Assembly: GCA_016712265.1 (NCBI GenBank)
Contig: JADJRJ010000028.1
Coordinates: forward strand, 124,001-188,000
DNA from: Gemmatimonadota bacterium
GTDB taxonomy: Bacteria; Gemmatimonadota; Gemmatimonadetes; Gemmatimonadales; Gemmatimonadaceae
Length of the DNA: 64,000 bases
Reading direction: 5' to 3'
Of the stretch, positions 24,167 to 32,496 are shown piece by piece. The first letter of the stretch is position 1. Each line of letters starts with the position of its first letter. Under the pieces are notes generated by a model. The model did not search any database, had not been told where the DNA came from, and saw only the letters and a list, made by a program, of their open reading frames with translations. Both the position numbers and the translations under genes were made by a program.

Positions 24167-25669
24167 TCAGCCCGGCTCCGCCCCGGGAGGGAGGACGGGC
24201 AGGGTGACCGTGAGGGTTGTCCCCGACTCCGCGTTCGAGGTGATGGTGATGGTTCCCTCATGTTCTTCGATGATGCGCTGACAGATCGCGAGCCCGATCC
24301 CCGTGCCCTTCTCCTTGGTCGAGTAGAACATCTGGAACACTCTCGCCAGCACGTCGGGGGGAATGGCGGGGCCCAGGTTCGTCAGCTCGCAAATCCACTG
24401 GCCGCCCTGAACGGAGGTGCGGAGGCGCAGCGCCGTTCCGGGCGGGGCATGGTCGGCGGCGTTCATCAGGAGGTTCAGGAATACCTGGCTCAGCTGCTCG
24501 GCCTCCAGGTGTACGCCGACTGGCTCCACCAGCCTATCGTGCACCAATCGCAGACCGCGTGCGTCGAGCAGCGGTCGCTGTGACTCCAGCACCTCGTCCC
24601 AGACATGGTCGGGGTTGCCTGTCTTGAACGTCACGCGCTTGGGACGGCCAAAGTCGAGCAACGACGTCACCATGCGGTTGAGCCGTTCCACTTCCTTGAG
24701 GATGCGACCGACAATTCGCTCGACGACGGCATCTTCCCGGGCCCGGAACTGCAATAGCTGGGCGGCGGCCGAGATCCCGAAGAGCGGGTTCCGCAGTTCG
24801 TGCGCGATGCCGGTGGCGACCTCCCCGATGGCTTCCAGTCGATGTTTGTGGCCCACCTGGTGCACGAGGTCGACGCGATCGAGTGCGGCGCCGGTTTGTG
24901 CAGCGAGCGTTGCCAGGACGCGGTCCCCTTCCTCCTGGTCCTGCCGAGAGGTCAGGGCTCGCGAGTAGAGAGCCATCGCCCCGCTGAAGTGGCCCCCGGG
25001 GTTCATCGGTGCGGCCGTGATCCTCGCGCCGTCCAGGTTGATCGACACCACCCGACCCTCGGTCAGAGCCAGCAGGGCAGCCTCGCCCAGGGTGCCACCG
25101 GAAGGGTCGATCCCCGCTGCCATGGTGGAGTGCGCGAGGACCGGGGCGTCCCCAGGGCGCTGCACCCAAATGACGAACCCTTCATTTGGAATGGCCCGTT
25201 GGACCTGCAACCCCACTTCGTGAAACACACGTTCCAGATCCACGGGTCTGGCGAGCGCCAACCCCGTATTGATCAGTGCCTCCCGGGACTTGTGGCTAGG
25301 TGTGATGTCGACCGTCGAGAAGACGAAACCGCTGGGCTTATGGGCTTCGTCTCGCAGCATGGTGACCTGCAGCAGGAACACGCGTTCCTCGGTGGGCGAA
25401 CTGCAGGGGAATTCCCAGGCCACTCGCTGCACGGTGCCCGTACGTAGCTGCGCCATGGCATCGCGGACCTGGGTCGCATAGCCCGGCTCGGCGAACGCGG
25501 ACCACAGCGACGAGCCACAGACCTGCTGCTCGGTGACGAGCTCTGGCGCGCCATTGTCCGCCGCGAACCGCGACCAGCTCCGGTTGGTGCTGGTGATTCG
25601 TCCCTCGAGATCCGTGGTGTAGATCGTGAGCGGGAGAGCGTCGAGGACCTGCCGAGAAAAGTCGTCCAT
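24167..25669 (-). CDS. Soluble PAS-GAF sensor histidine kinase
   Basis: 500 residues, no membrane helix. PAS domain about 1-125 (LPLTIYTTDLEGRITSTNRSW), GAF-like domain about 130-265, HisKA with H290 in IAHELRNPLFG, and HATPase with NLLMNAADHAP (N box), TGIGLAICQRI (G2). Belongs to the NtrB-like soluble kinases. The downstream receiver is the likely partner. Signal unknown. The PAS reads like a conventional ligand-binding type without obvious haem or flavin cysteine motif. Confidence 0.92.
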   Translation of the reverse strand: MDDFSRQVLDALPLTIYTTDLEGRITSTNRSWSRFAADNGAPELVTEQQVCGSSLWSAFAEPGYATQVRDAMAQLRTGTVQRVAWEFPCSSPTEERVFLLQVTMLRDEAHKPSGFVFSTVDITPSHKSREALINTGLALARPVDLERVFHEVGLQVQRAIPNEGFVIWVQRPGDAPVLAHSTMAAGIDPSGGTLGEAALLALTEGRVVSINLDGARITAAPMNPGGHFSGAMALYSRALTSRQDQEEGDRVLATLAAQTGAALDRVDLVHQVGHKHRLEAIGEVATGIAHELRNPLFGISAAAQLLQFRAREDAVVERIVGRILKEVERLNRMVTSLLDFGRPKRVTFKTGNPDHVWDEVLESQRPLLDARGLRLVHDRLVEPVGVHLEAEQLSQVFLNLLMNAADHAPPGTALRLRTSVQGGQWICELTNLGPAIPPDVLARVFQMFYSTKEKGTGIGLAICQRIIEEHEGTITITSNAESGTTLTVTLPVLPPGAEPG

Positions 25670-25688
25670 AGGTACCTCATCAACGACG

Positions 25689-25719
25689 ACGGGTGACCAG
25701 CGGTTCGCTGGTCACCCGT
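25689..25719. terminator. Strong perfect hairpin between kinase and H1-like gene
   Basis: A 14-bp perfect stem, ACGGGTGACCAGCG (25689-25702) pairing with 25706-25719, with a 3-nt loop. It lies 27 bp after the stop of the upstream leftward gene. No T-run follows, so it is either a Rho-independent-like stop of reduced strength or an RNA-processing/stability element. Confidence 0.55.
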
Positions 25720-25745
25720 GTGGACATGATGCGCGGGGGCGGTTC

Positions 25746-26435
25746 CTACTTCTTGCCCTTTGGTGCTGCCTTCTTGACGGGGGCCTTCTTGTCGGCTGCG
25801 GCCTTTTTCGCTGGGGCCTTGGCCGTCTTCTTTGCCGCCGACTTCACTGCCTTCGCAGGCTTCGCCGATTTCTTGGCGGCCGGGTTCGACTTTGGGGCGG
25901 CCTTCTTTGCCACCTTCGGCGGTGGGGACGCCTTTTTTGGTGCAGCCTTGGCGGGAGCTGCCTTGGCCGGAGCTGCCTTGGCGGAGGTCGCCTTTACCGG
26001 AGCGGCCGCCTTGGCAGGAACTGCCTTTGCTGGTGGTGCTGACTTCGCCGCCTTCGCCGGCGCTGCTGTAGGAGCGGGGGCGGAGGTGGTGGCTGGTGCC
26101 GCAGGTTCAGAGGGCGCAGCAGCGGCAGGTGCGGGCTTTGGAGACGGAGGACGCCCGGGCCGACGGCGAGCGGGGGCTGAGCCGAATTCCATGTCCTCGT
26201 CCTCGAGCGGCTCGTCTTCCGGGCCATCATCCGCGACTACTTCGGCCTCTTCCTCTTCCTCCAGGGCGGCTTCGTCCGGGTCTTCCCAGAGGGAGTCGTC
26301 GCGCTTGGTGGATCCCCAGCCGTCGTCTTCTTCCTCCTCCTCGTCATACGACCCGCCGCCTCCGTAGCCGACATCGTCCATCTCGTCTTCGTCGGACAGG
26401 CGCCAGGGGCGCTCGCCACTTTCACCGCGGGACAT
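25746..26435 (-). CDS. Bipolar acidic / histone H1-like nucleoid protein
   Basis: 229 residues. Residues 1-85 are strongly acidic (runs EEEEEDD and LEEEEEAEVV). At about 88-96 stands RRRPGRPPS, an AT-hook-like core. The remaining about 130 residues are a Lys/Ala/Pro tail of PAKAA, KKAAP and AKK repeats like histone H1 C-termini and bacterial Hc1/AlgP proteins. GGAGG precedes the ATG. DNA compaction by the tail with the acidic head as charge brake or partner site is inference. Repeated codons make the DNA tandemly repetitive, so length variation between strains is likely. Confidence 0.8.
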   Translation of the reverse strand: MSRGESGERPWRLSDEDEMDDVGYGGGGSYDEEEEEDDGWGSTKRDDSLWEDPDEAALEEEEEAEVVADDGPEDEPLEDEDMEFGSAPARRRPGRPPSPKPAPAAAAPSEPAAPATTSAPAPTAAPAKAAKSAPPAKAVPAKAAAPVKATSAKAAPAKAAPAKAAPKKASPPPKVAKKAAPKSNPAAKKSAKPAKAVKSAAKKTAKAPAKKAAADKKAPVKKAAPKGKK

Positions 26436-26599
26436 GTATTCCTCCGTCGAATTGGTGTCGGCTCAGGTCTCGGTTCCGCGCACGCACACGCGGTCACACC
26501 TTCTACAATTGCGTACGAAATCCGTCAAGCGGGGAGTTGCACGGCTCGTCACGTTTTGGCGGCGTGCGACCCGGAGCGCGGCAGCCTCCAGGGTCCATC

Positions 26600-28099
26600 C
26601 TACGCTGCGGTCGTGGCGGCCACGGCCTCCATGGGGAGTGTCACACGAAAGGTCGTCCCGGCACCGGGACTGGACTCCACGATAATCTCGCCGCCGTGGG
26701 CTTTCACGATGCCGTAACTGACGCTGAGGCCGAGTCCGGTACCTTCACCCTGCGGCTTGGTGGTGAAGAATGGCTCGAAAATACGGTGCTGGGTTTCGGC
26801 CGGGATACCGGCGCCGGTATCACTCACCACGATCATCACGTGGACGTCACGTCGCTCGGTCCGTACGACCAAACGACGGGTGTCGGCCCCTTGCATGGCA
26901 TGTTCGGCGTTGACGACGAGGTTCAGCACGACCTGGTGGAGGCGCTGGCCGTCGCCGGCCACGGCGGGCAGTGCGGGGTCCAGGTCCACCCGGACGTCGA
27001 TTCCATTGGAGCGCAGGCTGTAGCTGCGCAGGCGCAACGTGTGCTCCACGATCTCGTTGACGTTCACCGCGCCTTGTGCCGGACCGCCCTTTCGGGAGAA
27101 GAAGAGCAGGTCGCGGATCACGGCGACGGCGCGGTCGGCCTCGCGCTTGATGAGGCGGACCGACTCGGCTTGCTCCGGGTCGAGGGGGTCCTCGAGGAGC
27201 AACTGGGCAAACGCTGAAATGCCGGCGAGCGGGTTGTTCAGCTCGTGGGCCACTCCGGCGACGAGTTCGCCAAGCGCGGCCAGCTTTTCGCTCTGGCGCA
27301 AGTGTTCGGCGAGGCGACGTTCCTCGGTCAGGTCCCGGATGACCACCACGAGGCCGACAGGCGCATCGCCGGTATCCCGGATGTAGTCCACGTGCACGGA
27401 CGCGGGAAAGGTCTGCCCATCCTTCCGGCGATGGGCTTGCTCCGTGAGCCATACCCCGCCGGCCGGGGCTGGCCCGGACTGGGTGAACCGCCGGTCTAAC
27501 GATGCGCTGGCGACCAGGGTTTCCAGGGGGCGTCCCTCGAACTCCGCGGCGTCATAGCCGAACAAACGCACGGCAGCGGGATTGGCGTAGCGCACCTGGC
27601 CCTCGAGAGACACCAGCAGGACCGCTTGGTCCATGGTGTTCACGGCCGCGGCGAGCATCGCCTCTCGCGCCCGGTGCGCCACTGCATGCACGGCGAGGGC
27701 GAGCGTGGGCACCAGCTGCCCCAGGGCGTCGTGGTCGACGTGCTCACGCCCATGGGTGGGGATGCGCCAGAGGGCGCCCACGTCCTGCCGGTGCAGCGAC
27801 AGCGGGTAGCGCATCGCGCCATGCAGGGCCCCGGGGAGGGCGCGCGCGTCGAGGGTCGTGCCCAGCAAGCCGGTGAGCGTGCCCGTGGCCGCGACGCACT
27901 CCAGTGCGCCATGCGTCGGATCGGCGAGACCCAGGGCATAGCCCTCGGACCCGATCTGGTTCGCGATCGCCTGGAGCACGGCGGGCAACGACTCAGCCTC
28001 CGCGAGGGCGGCGGCGGCGCGCGCCACCGCGCCGAGGGGTCGCGAAAGGTCATCCGGCGTCGATTCGGCGGCGCGCGGCGACGATGAGGAGTCGCTCAC
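26600..28099 (-). CDS. GAF-PAS sensor histidine kinase
   Basis: 499 residues, soluble. GAF-like domain about 25-150, PAS about 155-265 (DQAVLLVSLEGQVRYANPAAVRLFGYDAAEFEGRP split into its usual blocks, ending VVVIRDLTEER), HisKA with H285 in GVAHELNNPLAG, and HATPase with NLVVNAEHAM, DTGAGIP and GTGLGLSVSYGIVK. Orphan: the nearest receiver gene belongs with another kinase at 24.2 kb. NtrB-type architecture; signal unknown. Confidence 0.92.
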   Translation of the reverse strand: MSDSSSSPRAAESTPDDLSRPLGAVARAAAALAEAESLPAVLQAIANQIGSEGYALGLADPTHGALECVAATGTLTGLLGTTLDARALPGALHGAMRYPLSLHRQDVGALWRIPTHGREHVDHDALGQLVPTLALAVHAVAHRAREAMLAAAVNTMDQAVLLVSLEGQVRYANPAAVRLFGYDAAEFEGRPLETLVASASLDRRFTQSGPAPAGGVWLTEQAHRRKDGQTFPASVHVDYIRDTGDAPVGLVVVIRDLTEERRLAEHLRQSEKLAALGELVAGVAHELNNPLAGISAFAQLLLEDPLDPEQAESVRLIKREADRAVAVIRDLLFFSRKGGPAQGAVNVNEIVEHTLRLRSYSLRSNGIDVRVDLDPALPAVAGDGQRLHQVVLNLVVNAEHAMQGADTRRLVVRTERRDVHVMIVVSDTGAGIPAETQHRIFEPFFTTKPQGEGTGLGLSVSYGIVKAHGGEIIVESSPGAGTTFRVTLPMEAVAATTAA

Positions 28100-28257
28100 C
28101 GGATCGGGTGGACGTGTTGAGCTGCCAGACGCATGGACACACGATGGGGTCTCGACACCAAAAACTCAATGCGTCCCATCGGGATTCGTTCCCTGGCGCC
28201 CCGCGCCGGTCCGGCGTGTGCCCGGCGCGGGCCGTTTAGCAGGAGGCGCCGGGCCGG

Positions 28258-29049
28258 CTATGGTCGCACGAGCGCCAGCGCCGCGTCGATGTCGCCCCGA
28301 TGACGTTCGTACTCCTCCAGCGCCTTGGCGCGCTCGGTGGTTTCCACCTTGGCCAGGCGCTGGAGCCGCTGGCGCCCCCCGGTCGAGTCGCCGCGGGCCA
28401 TCACCACCCGGGCGTCGAGGATGATCCCCAGGAGGTGATCGGGCTGTTCACGCAGGATCGTATCGGATTGGGCGCGTGCGGTGGCCAGGTCGCCGGCCAT
28501 CTCGGCCATGCGCCCCATGTCGTAGCGCTGGTCGGCGGAAAGCGGCGCCAGGCTTTCGTAGGCTCCAACCGCCATGGAGGCAAAGAAGGCAGCAGAATCC
28601 GGCTTTCCCTCGGCGGCGAGCTTCATGACGCGATCGTAGAGCCGGTCGGCGCGCTCCTGCGGCGACATCTGTGAGATGTCGGGCGCTCGGACGGCCCCGC
28701 CACCCCCGGCGAATGGCGCGACCATCCCTTCCGGCGCTGCGGCTGACGCCGTGGTGCTGGACTGCTGGTTCGCGACCATGATGACCACGGCGAGGAGCGC
28801 GGCACCAGCAACGACCCAGGGCACGATGCTGCGAGAGTCCGATCCCATCGCCGCGCTGGCGTTGGCGCGCGCAGATCCGCGACCCGACGCGACGGTCCCT
28901 CCGCATCGGTGGCAAAACTGTGCCCCCGGGGTGAGCAGGGTTTGGCAGGAGGTGCAGCGGGCACCGATGAGGGCAGCGCCGCAGTCGGAGCAAAATTTTC
29001 CCGAGGCGGTCGCGCCACAGCCGGGACAGGTCGTCGTGGAGGCAGTCAT
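28258..29049 (-). CDS. Double zinc-ribbon membrane protein with C-terminal TPR-like helices
   Basis: 263 residues: two zinc ribbons in the first 50 residues (CPGCGATASGKFCSDCG and CTSCQTLLTPGAQFCHRCG), one membrane helix about 76-95 (VPWVVAGAALLAVVIMVA), then a helical region (about 125-260) with TPR-like pairs (ADRLYDRVMKLAAEGKPDSAAFF; AEMAGDLATARAQSDTILREQP). Predicted cytoplasmic zinc domain and periplasmic helices. Role unknown; divergent from glnA with only 69 bp between starts. Confidence 0.8.
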   Translation of the reverse strand: MTASTTTCPGCGATASGKFCSDCGAALIGARCTSCQTLLTPGAQFCHRCGGTVASGRGSARANASAAMGSDSRSIVPWVVAGAALLAVVIMVANQQSSTTASAAAPEGMVAPFAGGGGAVRAPDISQMSPQERADRLYDRVMKLAAEGKPDSAAFFASMAVGAYESLAPLSADQRYDMGRMAEMAGDLATARAQSDTILREQPDHLLGIILDARVVMARGDSTGGRQRLQRLAKVETTERAKALEEYERHRGDIDAALALVRP

Positions 29050-29118
29050 GGCCCGAAATGTAGGAGATTGCGGGCCGAACCGGTGTCATCCCGGCCCCGG
29101 CTCGCGCATCTTCCCTGC

Positions 29119-30462
29119 ATGCGGAACCAGTTTGCCGGGGCCTCCCCGCAGGACATCCTCGCCTATGCGGCCGCGCACGACGTGCGCTTCCTTCGGCTGC
29201 AGTTCACGGACATTCTTGGCGTCAACAAGAATGTCGAGATCCCGAGGTCGCAGTTCGAAAAGGCGCTTGCCGGCGACATCCTGTTTGATGGGTCCTCGAT
29301 CGAGGGGTTCGTGCGGATCGAGGAGTCGGACATGCTGCTGGTGCCGGATCTTGCGACGTTCCGGGTCTTTCCGTGGGGCGATCCCGAGCAGCGTGTGGCG
29401 CGACTGATTTGCGACATCGCGGCGCCGGATGGTACGCCGTTCGAGGGGGATCCGCGCCGGGTGCTCAAGCAGCAGATCGCGCGCGCGGCGTCGCATGGGT
29501 ACACGATGAATGCGGGGATGGAAGCGGAGTTCTTCGTGTTCAAGTCGGCGCGTGAGGGGGAGCCCGCCACCGCGACGCACGACGTGGGCTCCTACTTCGA
29601 CATGGCGCCGGCCGACCTGGGCGAGGATGCGCGGCGCGCGATGGTGTCCACCCTGGAGCAGATGGGCTTTGAGGTGGAGGCGGCGCACCACGAGGTGGCG
29701 CACGGCCAGCACGAGATCGACTTCCGGTACGCGGATGCCCTGACGACGGCGGACAACATCGCGACGTTCCGGTTTGTCGTGAAGTACGTCGCGAACCAGT
29801 TCGGGCTGACGGCGTCGTTCATGCCGAAGCCGATCTTTGGGCAGCCCGGGAGCGGGATGCACACGCACCAGTCGTTGTTCAAGGATGGCGTCAACGCCTT
29901 CTGGGACAAGGGTGCGCAGTGGGAGTTGAGCCCGGTGGCGCTGCACTACATCGGCGGGATCCTCAAGCACGCGCGTGGCTTTTGCGCGATCACGAACCCA
30001 CTGGTGAATTCGTACAAGCGCCTGGTGCCAGGGTACGAGGCGCCGGTGAACGTGGCGTGGTCGATGCGCAATCGGTCGCCGCTGGTGCGCGTGCCGGCGC
30101 GCCGTGGGACGGGGACGCGTATTGAGGTGCGGGTGCCGGATCCGTCGGCCAACCCGTACCTCGCGCTTGCCGTGATGCTGGCGGCCGGGTTGGATGGGAT
30201 CGAGACGAAGGCGGACCATCGCGAGCCGGTGGATACGAACATCTTCGAGATGTCGTTCCGCGAGAAGCGGCGCCTGCGCATCGACGACCTGCCGCACGAC
30301 CTGAACGAGGCGTGTGATGAGCTGGAGAAGGACGATGTGATCCTCACCGCGCTGGGTCGGCACATCGCGACGCATTTTCTCGATGCGAAGCGGCAGGAGT
30401 GGCGGGACTACATCACGCAGGTGCACCAGTGGGAGCTGGAGCACTACCTGCTGAAGTACTGA
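29119..30462 (+). CDS. glnA: Glutamine synthetase, type I-alpha
   Basis: Makes glutamine from glutamate, ammonia and ATP. 447 residues from ATG 29119. DGSSIEGFVRIEESDM (56-71), NAGMEAEFFVF, GSGMHTHQSLF, NPLVNSYKRLVPGYEAPV and RSPLVRVP are all present. The length and the C-terminal VDTNIFEMSFREKRRLRIDDLP region, lacking the Tyr adenylylation motif and the beta insertion, mark subtype I-alpha as in Bacillus, with the feedback arginine in GFVRIEE. Regulation is then by feedback and transcription, not adenylylation (family knowledge). A reading frame beginning at 28909 overlaps the divergent gene and is not the start. A hairpin repeat begins at its stop codon. Confidence 0.97.
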   Translation: MRNQFAGASPQDILAYAAAHDVRFLRLQFTDILGVNKNVEIPRSQFEKALAGDILFDGSSIEGFVRIEESDMLLVPDLATFRVFPWGDPEQRVARLICDIAAPDGTPFEGDPRRVLKQQIARAASHGYTMNAGMEAEFFVFKSAREGEPATATHDVGSYFDMAPADLGEDARRAMVSTLEQMGFEVEAAHHEVAHGQHEIDFRYADALTTADNIATFRFVVKYVANQFGLTASFMPKPIFGQPGSGMHTHQSLFKDGVNAFWDKGAQWELSPVALHYIGGILKHARGFCAITNPLVNSYKRLVPGYEAPVNVAWSMRNRSPLVRVPARRGTGTRIEVRVPDPSANPYLALAVMLAAGLDGIETKADHREPVDTNIFEMSFREKRRLRIDDLPHDLNEACDELEKDDVILTALGRHIATHFLDAKRQEWRDYITQVHQWELEHYLLKY

Positions 30463-30525
30463 CTGATGCAGCACGAGAAGCACGGGCGGCACGGGAGGCG
30501 TTTGAAGTACTAACTGATGCAGCAC
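30452..30525 (+). repeat. Direct repeat duplicating the glnA 3' end
   Basis: TGAAGTACTGACTGATGCAG at 30452 (glnA tail and stop) recurs as TGAAGTACTAACTGATGCAG at 30503, about 51 bp later, each followed by GCACGRGAAGCACGGGC. A tandem duplication has copied the last three glnA codons with the left part of the hairpin repeat. Confidence 0.8.
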
Positions 30526-30625
30526 GGGAAGCACGGGCAGCCCGAGCGGCACGTGAGGCGCTGCCCCGCCGTGCTCCTCGTACCGCGCGGGCTGCTCGTA
30601 CCGCTCGTGCTTCGTAGTGGCTTTT
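30463..30625. repeat. Long hairpin repeat, copy C
   Basis: Left arms CTGATGCAGCACGAGAAGCA (30463) and its duplicate at 30514; right arm GCGGGCTGCTCGTACCGCTC then GTGCTTCGTAGTGGC ending about 30621, followed by CTTTTTG. As a stem directly behind glnA with a T-run it can act as that gene's terminator. Same family as copies A, B and D. Confidence 0.8.
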
Positions 30626-30691
30626 TGCCTTCCGTGGTTCCTTTCCTCATTCCAAACGCGGTACCAAGGAGAGAGGCGGCGTGGTCGGAAC

Positions 30692-30798
30692 CGATGCAGC
30701 ACGTGAAGCACGGGCAGCCCGAGCGGCACGTGAGGCGTGCCCCCCCCGTGCTCCCCGTACCGCCCGGGCTGCTCGTACCGCTCGTGCTTCGCAGTGGC
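30692..30798. repeat. Long hairpin repeat, copy D
   Basis: CGATGCAGCACGTGAAGCAC on the left pairs with GCTCGTACCGCTCGTGCTTC on the right (ending about 30790), then GCAGTGGC. Nearly identical to copy C over GGGCAGCCCGAGCGGCACGT, so it probably arose from it or they convert each other. Confidence 0.8.
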
Positions 30799-30930
30799 AG
30801 TTTGCCTCACCTCGTCGTCCCTTCCCTGACACCGCGCTTCCCTGTTCCCTGAACTTCGCGGCGCCCTGAATCCTTTCGGTGTGATCGCGTCTCTCTCCTG
30901 GTGAACCCACTATTTCACCGGAGACTCCCC

Positions 30931-31137
30931 ATGGCTGCCACTGCATTCTTTGCCCGCAACGAAGGAACCGTTGACCGCGCCCTTCGCGTCCTGCTCGGCG
31001 TTGCCCTGCTGTACTTCGCGTTCAGTGGACGCGGCGTGTGGGGGTACATCGGCATTGTGCCGCTGGTGACCGGCCTGGTGGGCAGCTGCCCGCTCTATTC
31101 ACTCCTCGGCATGAATACGTGTCCCGTGAAGCGGTGA
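30931..31137 (+). CDS. DUF2892 (YgaP-like) small inner-membrane protein
   Basis: 68 residues from ATG 30931: RNEGTVDRALRVLLGVALLYFAFSG then GYIGIVPLVTGLVGSCPLYSLLGMNTC. This is the two-helix DUF2892 domain, also found at the C-terminus of the rhodanese YgaP, with the SCPLYSLLGMNTC end. Function of the stand-alone form is unclear. Its TGA overlaps the GTG of the sigma-factor gene, so the pair is translationally coupled. Confidence 0.92.
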   Translation: MAATAFFARNEGTVDRALRVLLGVALLYFAFSGRGVWGYIGIVPLVTGLVGSCPLYSLLGMNTCPVKR

Positions 31138-31700
31138 GTGGTGCCGAGCAGGGGGTGGATGCCATCCTGCTCCAGCGGACGGCAGCGGGCGACGACGGCG
31201 CGTATCGCGACTTCGTCGCCCGGCACGAGGCGGGGGTCTGGCAGCGTGCGCGCACGCTGACCCAGAGCGAGGCCGACGCGGAGGATCTCCTGCAGGAGGT
31301 GTTTCTCGCGGCGTGGCGCGGGGCGAGCACGTACCGCGGTGGATCCGCGCGTGCGTGGTTGCTGACGATCCTTGGGCATGCGTGGTCGCGGATGCGACGA
31401 CCATCGCGCCAAGTGGTGTTGGAGGACGACGAAACGCTGGAGTCCCTGGCCCTGCGCGCCGGGTGGGGGACGGTGGGTCCGCTGGTTGAGGACGAGGCGT
31501 CAGCCACGATCGCGGAGGCATTTGCCCGTTTGTCCGATGAGGATCGGCGCATCCTCTCCCTGCGCGACATCGATGGGGTGAGCGGGGAAGAAACGGCGGC
31601 GATGCTGGGACTCACCGTCCCGGCGATGAAGAGCCGACTGCACCGGGCGCGCTTGCGCCTGGCGGCCGTCTACCAGGAGGTGCGTGATGGATCCCCTTGA
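31134..31700 (+). CDS. ECF-type RNA polymerase sigma factor
   Basis: 188 residues from GTG 31134. Region 2: DDGAYRDFVARHEAGVWQRARTLTQSEADAEDLLQEVFLAAW in blocks (with DAEDLLQEVF as region 2.2), and region 4: FARLSDEDRRILSLRDIDGVSGEETAAMLGL followed by VPAMKSRLHRARLRL. Directs polymerase to a specialised regulon. Overlaps the DUF2892 gene upstream by 4 bp and a zinc-type anti-sigma gene downstream by 14 bp, so its activity is probably held by that protein and sensed through it. Confidence 0.93.
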   Translation: MSGAEQGVDAILLQRTAAGDDGAYRDFVARHEAGVWQRARTLTQSEADAEDLLQEVFLAAWRGASTYRGGSARAWLLTILGHAWSRMRRPSRQVVLEDDETLESLALRAGWGTVGPLVEDEASATIAEAFARLSDEDRRILSLRDIDGVSGEETAAMLGLTVPAMKSRLHRARLRLAAVYQEVRDGSP

Positions 31701-31950
31701 TGTCGTGGTCGCGGGGCTGTCGTGTCGCCAGGTGCTGGGCCATCTGGGCGATTTCCTCGATGGCGACTTGCCCGGTGAGACGCTGGCGGCGGTGCAGCAG
31801 CATCTCGCGGGTTGTCAAACGTGCGAACGGTTTGGCGGGCGTGTGGCCACGGTGGTGGCGGCCTTGCGCGAGGTGGCGGTCGCTGCCGCCGACGTCCCGC
31901 CTGGGGCGCACACGCGTCTTCTTGCGCATCTCGCGGCGCACCGTCCGTGA
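31687..31950 (+). CDS. Soluble zinc-binding anti-sigma factor
   Basis: 87 residues from ATG 31687 (GTG 31684 possible). CRQVLGHLGDFLDGDLP, then HLAGCQTCERF, the HxxxCxxC signature of ZAS-domain anti-sigma factors. No membrane helix follows, so this is a soluble cytoplasmic type, like RsrA, which often responds to redox state through its cysteines (family knowledge; redox sensing here is inference). Last gene of the DUF2892-sigma-anti-sigma unit. Confidence 0.88.
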   Translation: MDPLDVVVAGLSCRQVLGHLGDFLDGDLPGETLAAVQQHLAGCQTCERFGGRVATVVAALREVAVAAADVPPGAHTRLLAHLAAHRP

Positions 31951-31996
31951 CTTGTTCCAGGTCCGCTCGATGGCTGCCGCGTTCGAGCGAGGGTAG

Positions 31997-32389
31997 TCAG
32001 CGCGTCGGCCCCGGGAGCGGCCCCGTCTCGCGAGCTCCCCAGTCGCCATCGGCGACGAGCGTCGCCGTCGCCGGATCGCCGCGCCAGGTGTAGGTCCGGG
32101 CCTCGAGCTCCTCGAAGGTGTTTAGCTGGGCGCGGACGGCGGTCAAGGCGAACATGTCACCCTCGTAGTCATCGAGGGCGGCGAGCGCCGCTTCGCTGCC
32201 CGCCGGAAAGCGGAAGAGCTCCCCGTGCACGCGCCCGGCGGTCGCGTCGAGGATGAGCCCCGGGTGCCAGGAGACGCGATAAAGCCGGCCGGCGACGGTG
32301 GCCGCGCCGATGAATGACGCCGTCGCCATCAACGGGTGCGGGAGACCGGCGGTGTCCCGCCGCAGGGAGCCATACACGAAGAGGTTCAC
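31997..32389 (-). CDS. Gamma-glutamylcyclotransferase-like (AIG2/GGCT fold)
   Basis: 130 residues: LFVYGSLRRDTAGLP at the start (the YGSL substrate loop), ATVAGRLYRVSWHPGLIL, VHGELFRFP and LDDYEGDMF with the conserved glutamate that acts as general base. This cyclotransferase fold releases 5-oxoproline from gamma-glutamyl compounds; the exact substrate is unknown. Stand-alone, with a divergent oligopeptidase gene about 110 bp away. Confidence 0.9.
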   Translation of the reverse strand: MNLFVYGSLRRDTAGLPHPLMATASFIGAATVAGRLYRVSWHPGLILDATAGRVHGELFRFPAGSEAALAALDDYEGDMFALTAVRAQLNTFEELEARTYTWRGDPATATLVADGDWGARETGPLPGPTR

Positions 32390-32496
32390 CGCCGAAGGCT
32401 AGTGTTGCCGACGGCAGCCGTCGAGCGGCGCGCCCTTCACGGCGTGGGGTCCGGGGCTCAAGTTTGGCGCCGCCTCCCCACCGACCGAGGAAATCC

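Larger units (their letters stand above)
30463..30930. other. Gene-free repeat region downstream of glnA
   Basis: About 470 bp with no credible gene. It contains hairpin repeats C and D separated by about 70 bp of ordinary sequence (30626-30691), and then about 130 bp leading to the DUF2892 gene. Reading frames here translate into Ala-Arg/Glu-rich shadows of the repeats. Confidence 0.75.

Noticed and set aside
29119..30810. Large antisense frame opposite glnA
   Set aside because: A 574-codon antisense frame is a common shadow in GC-rich DNA; glnA is unmistakable.
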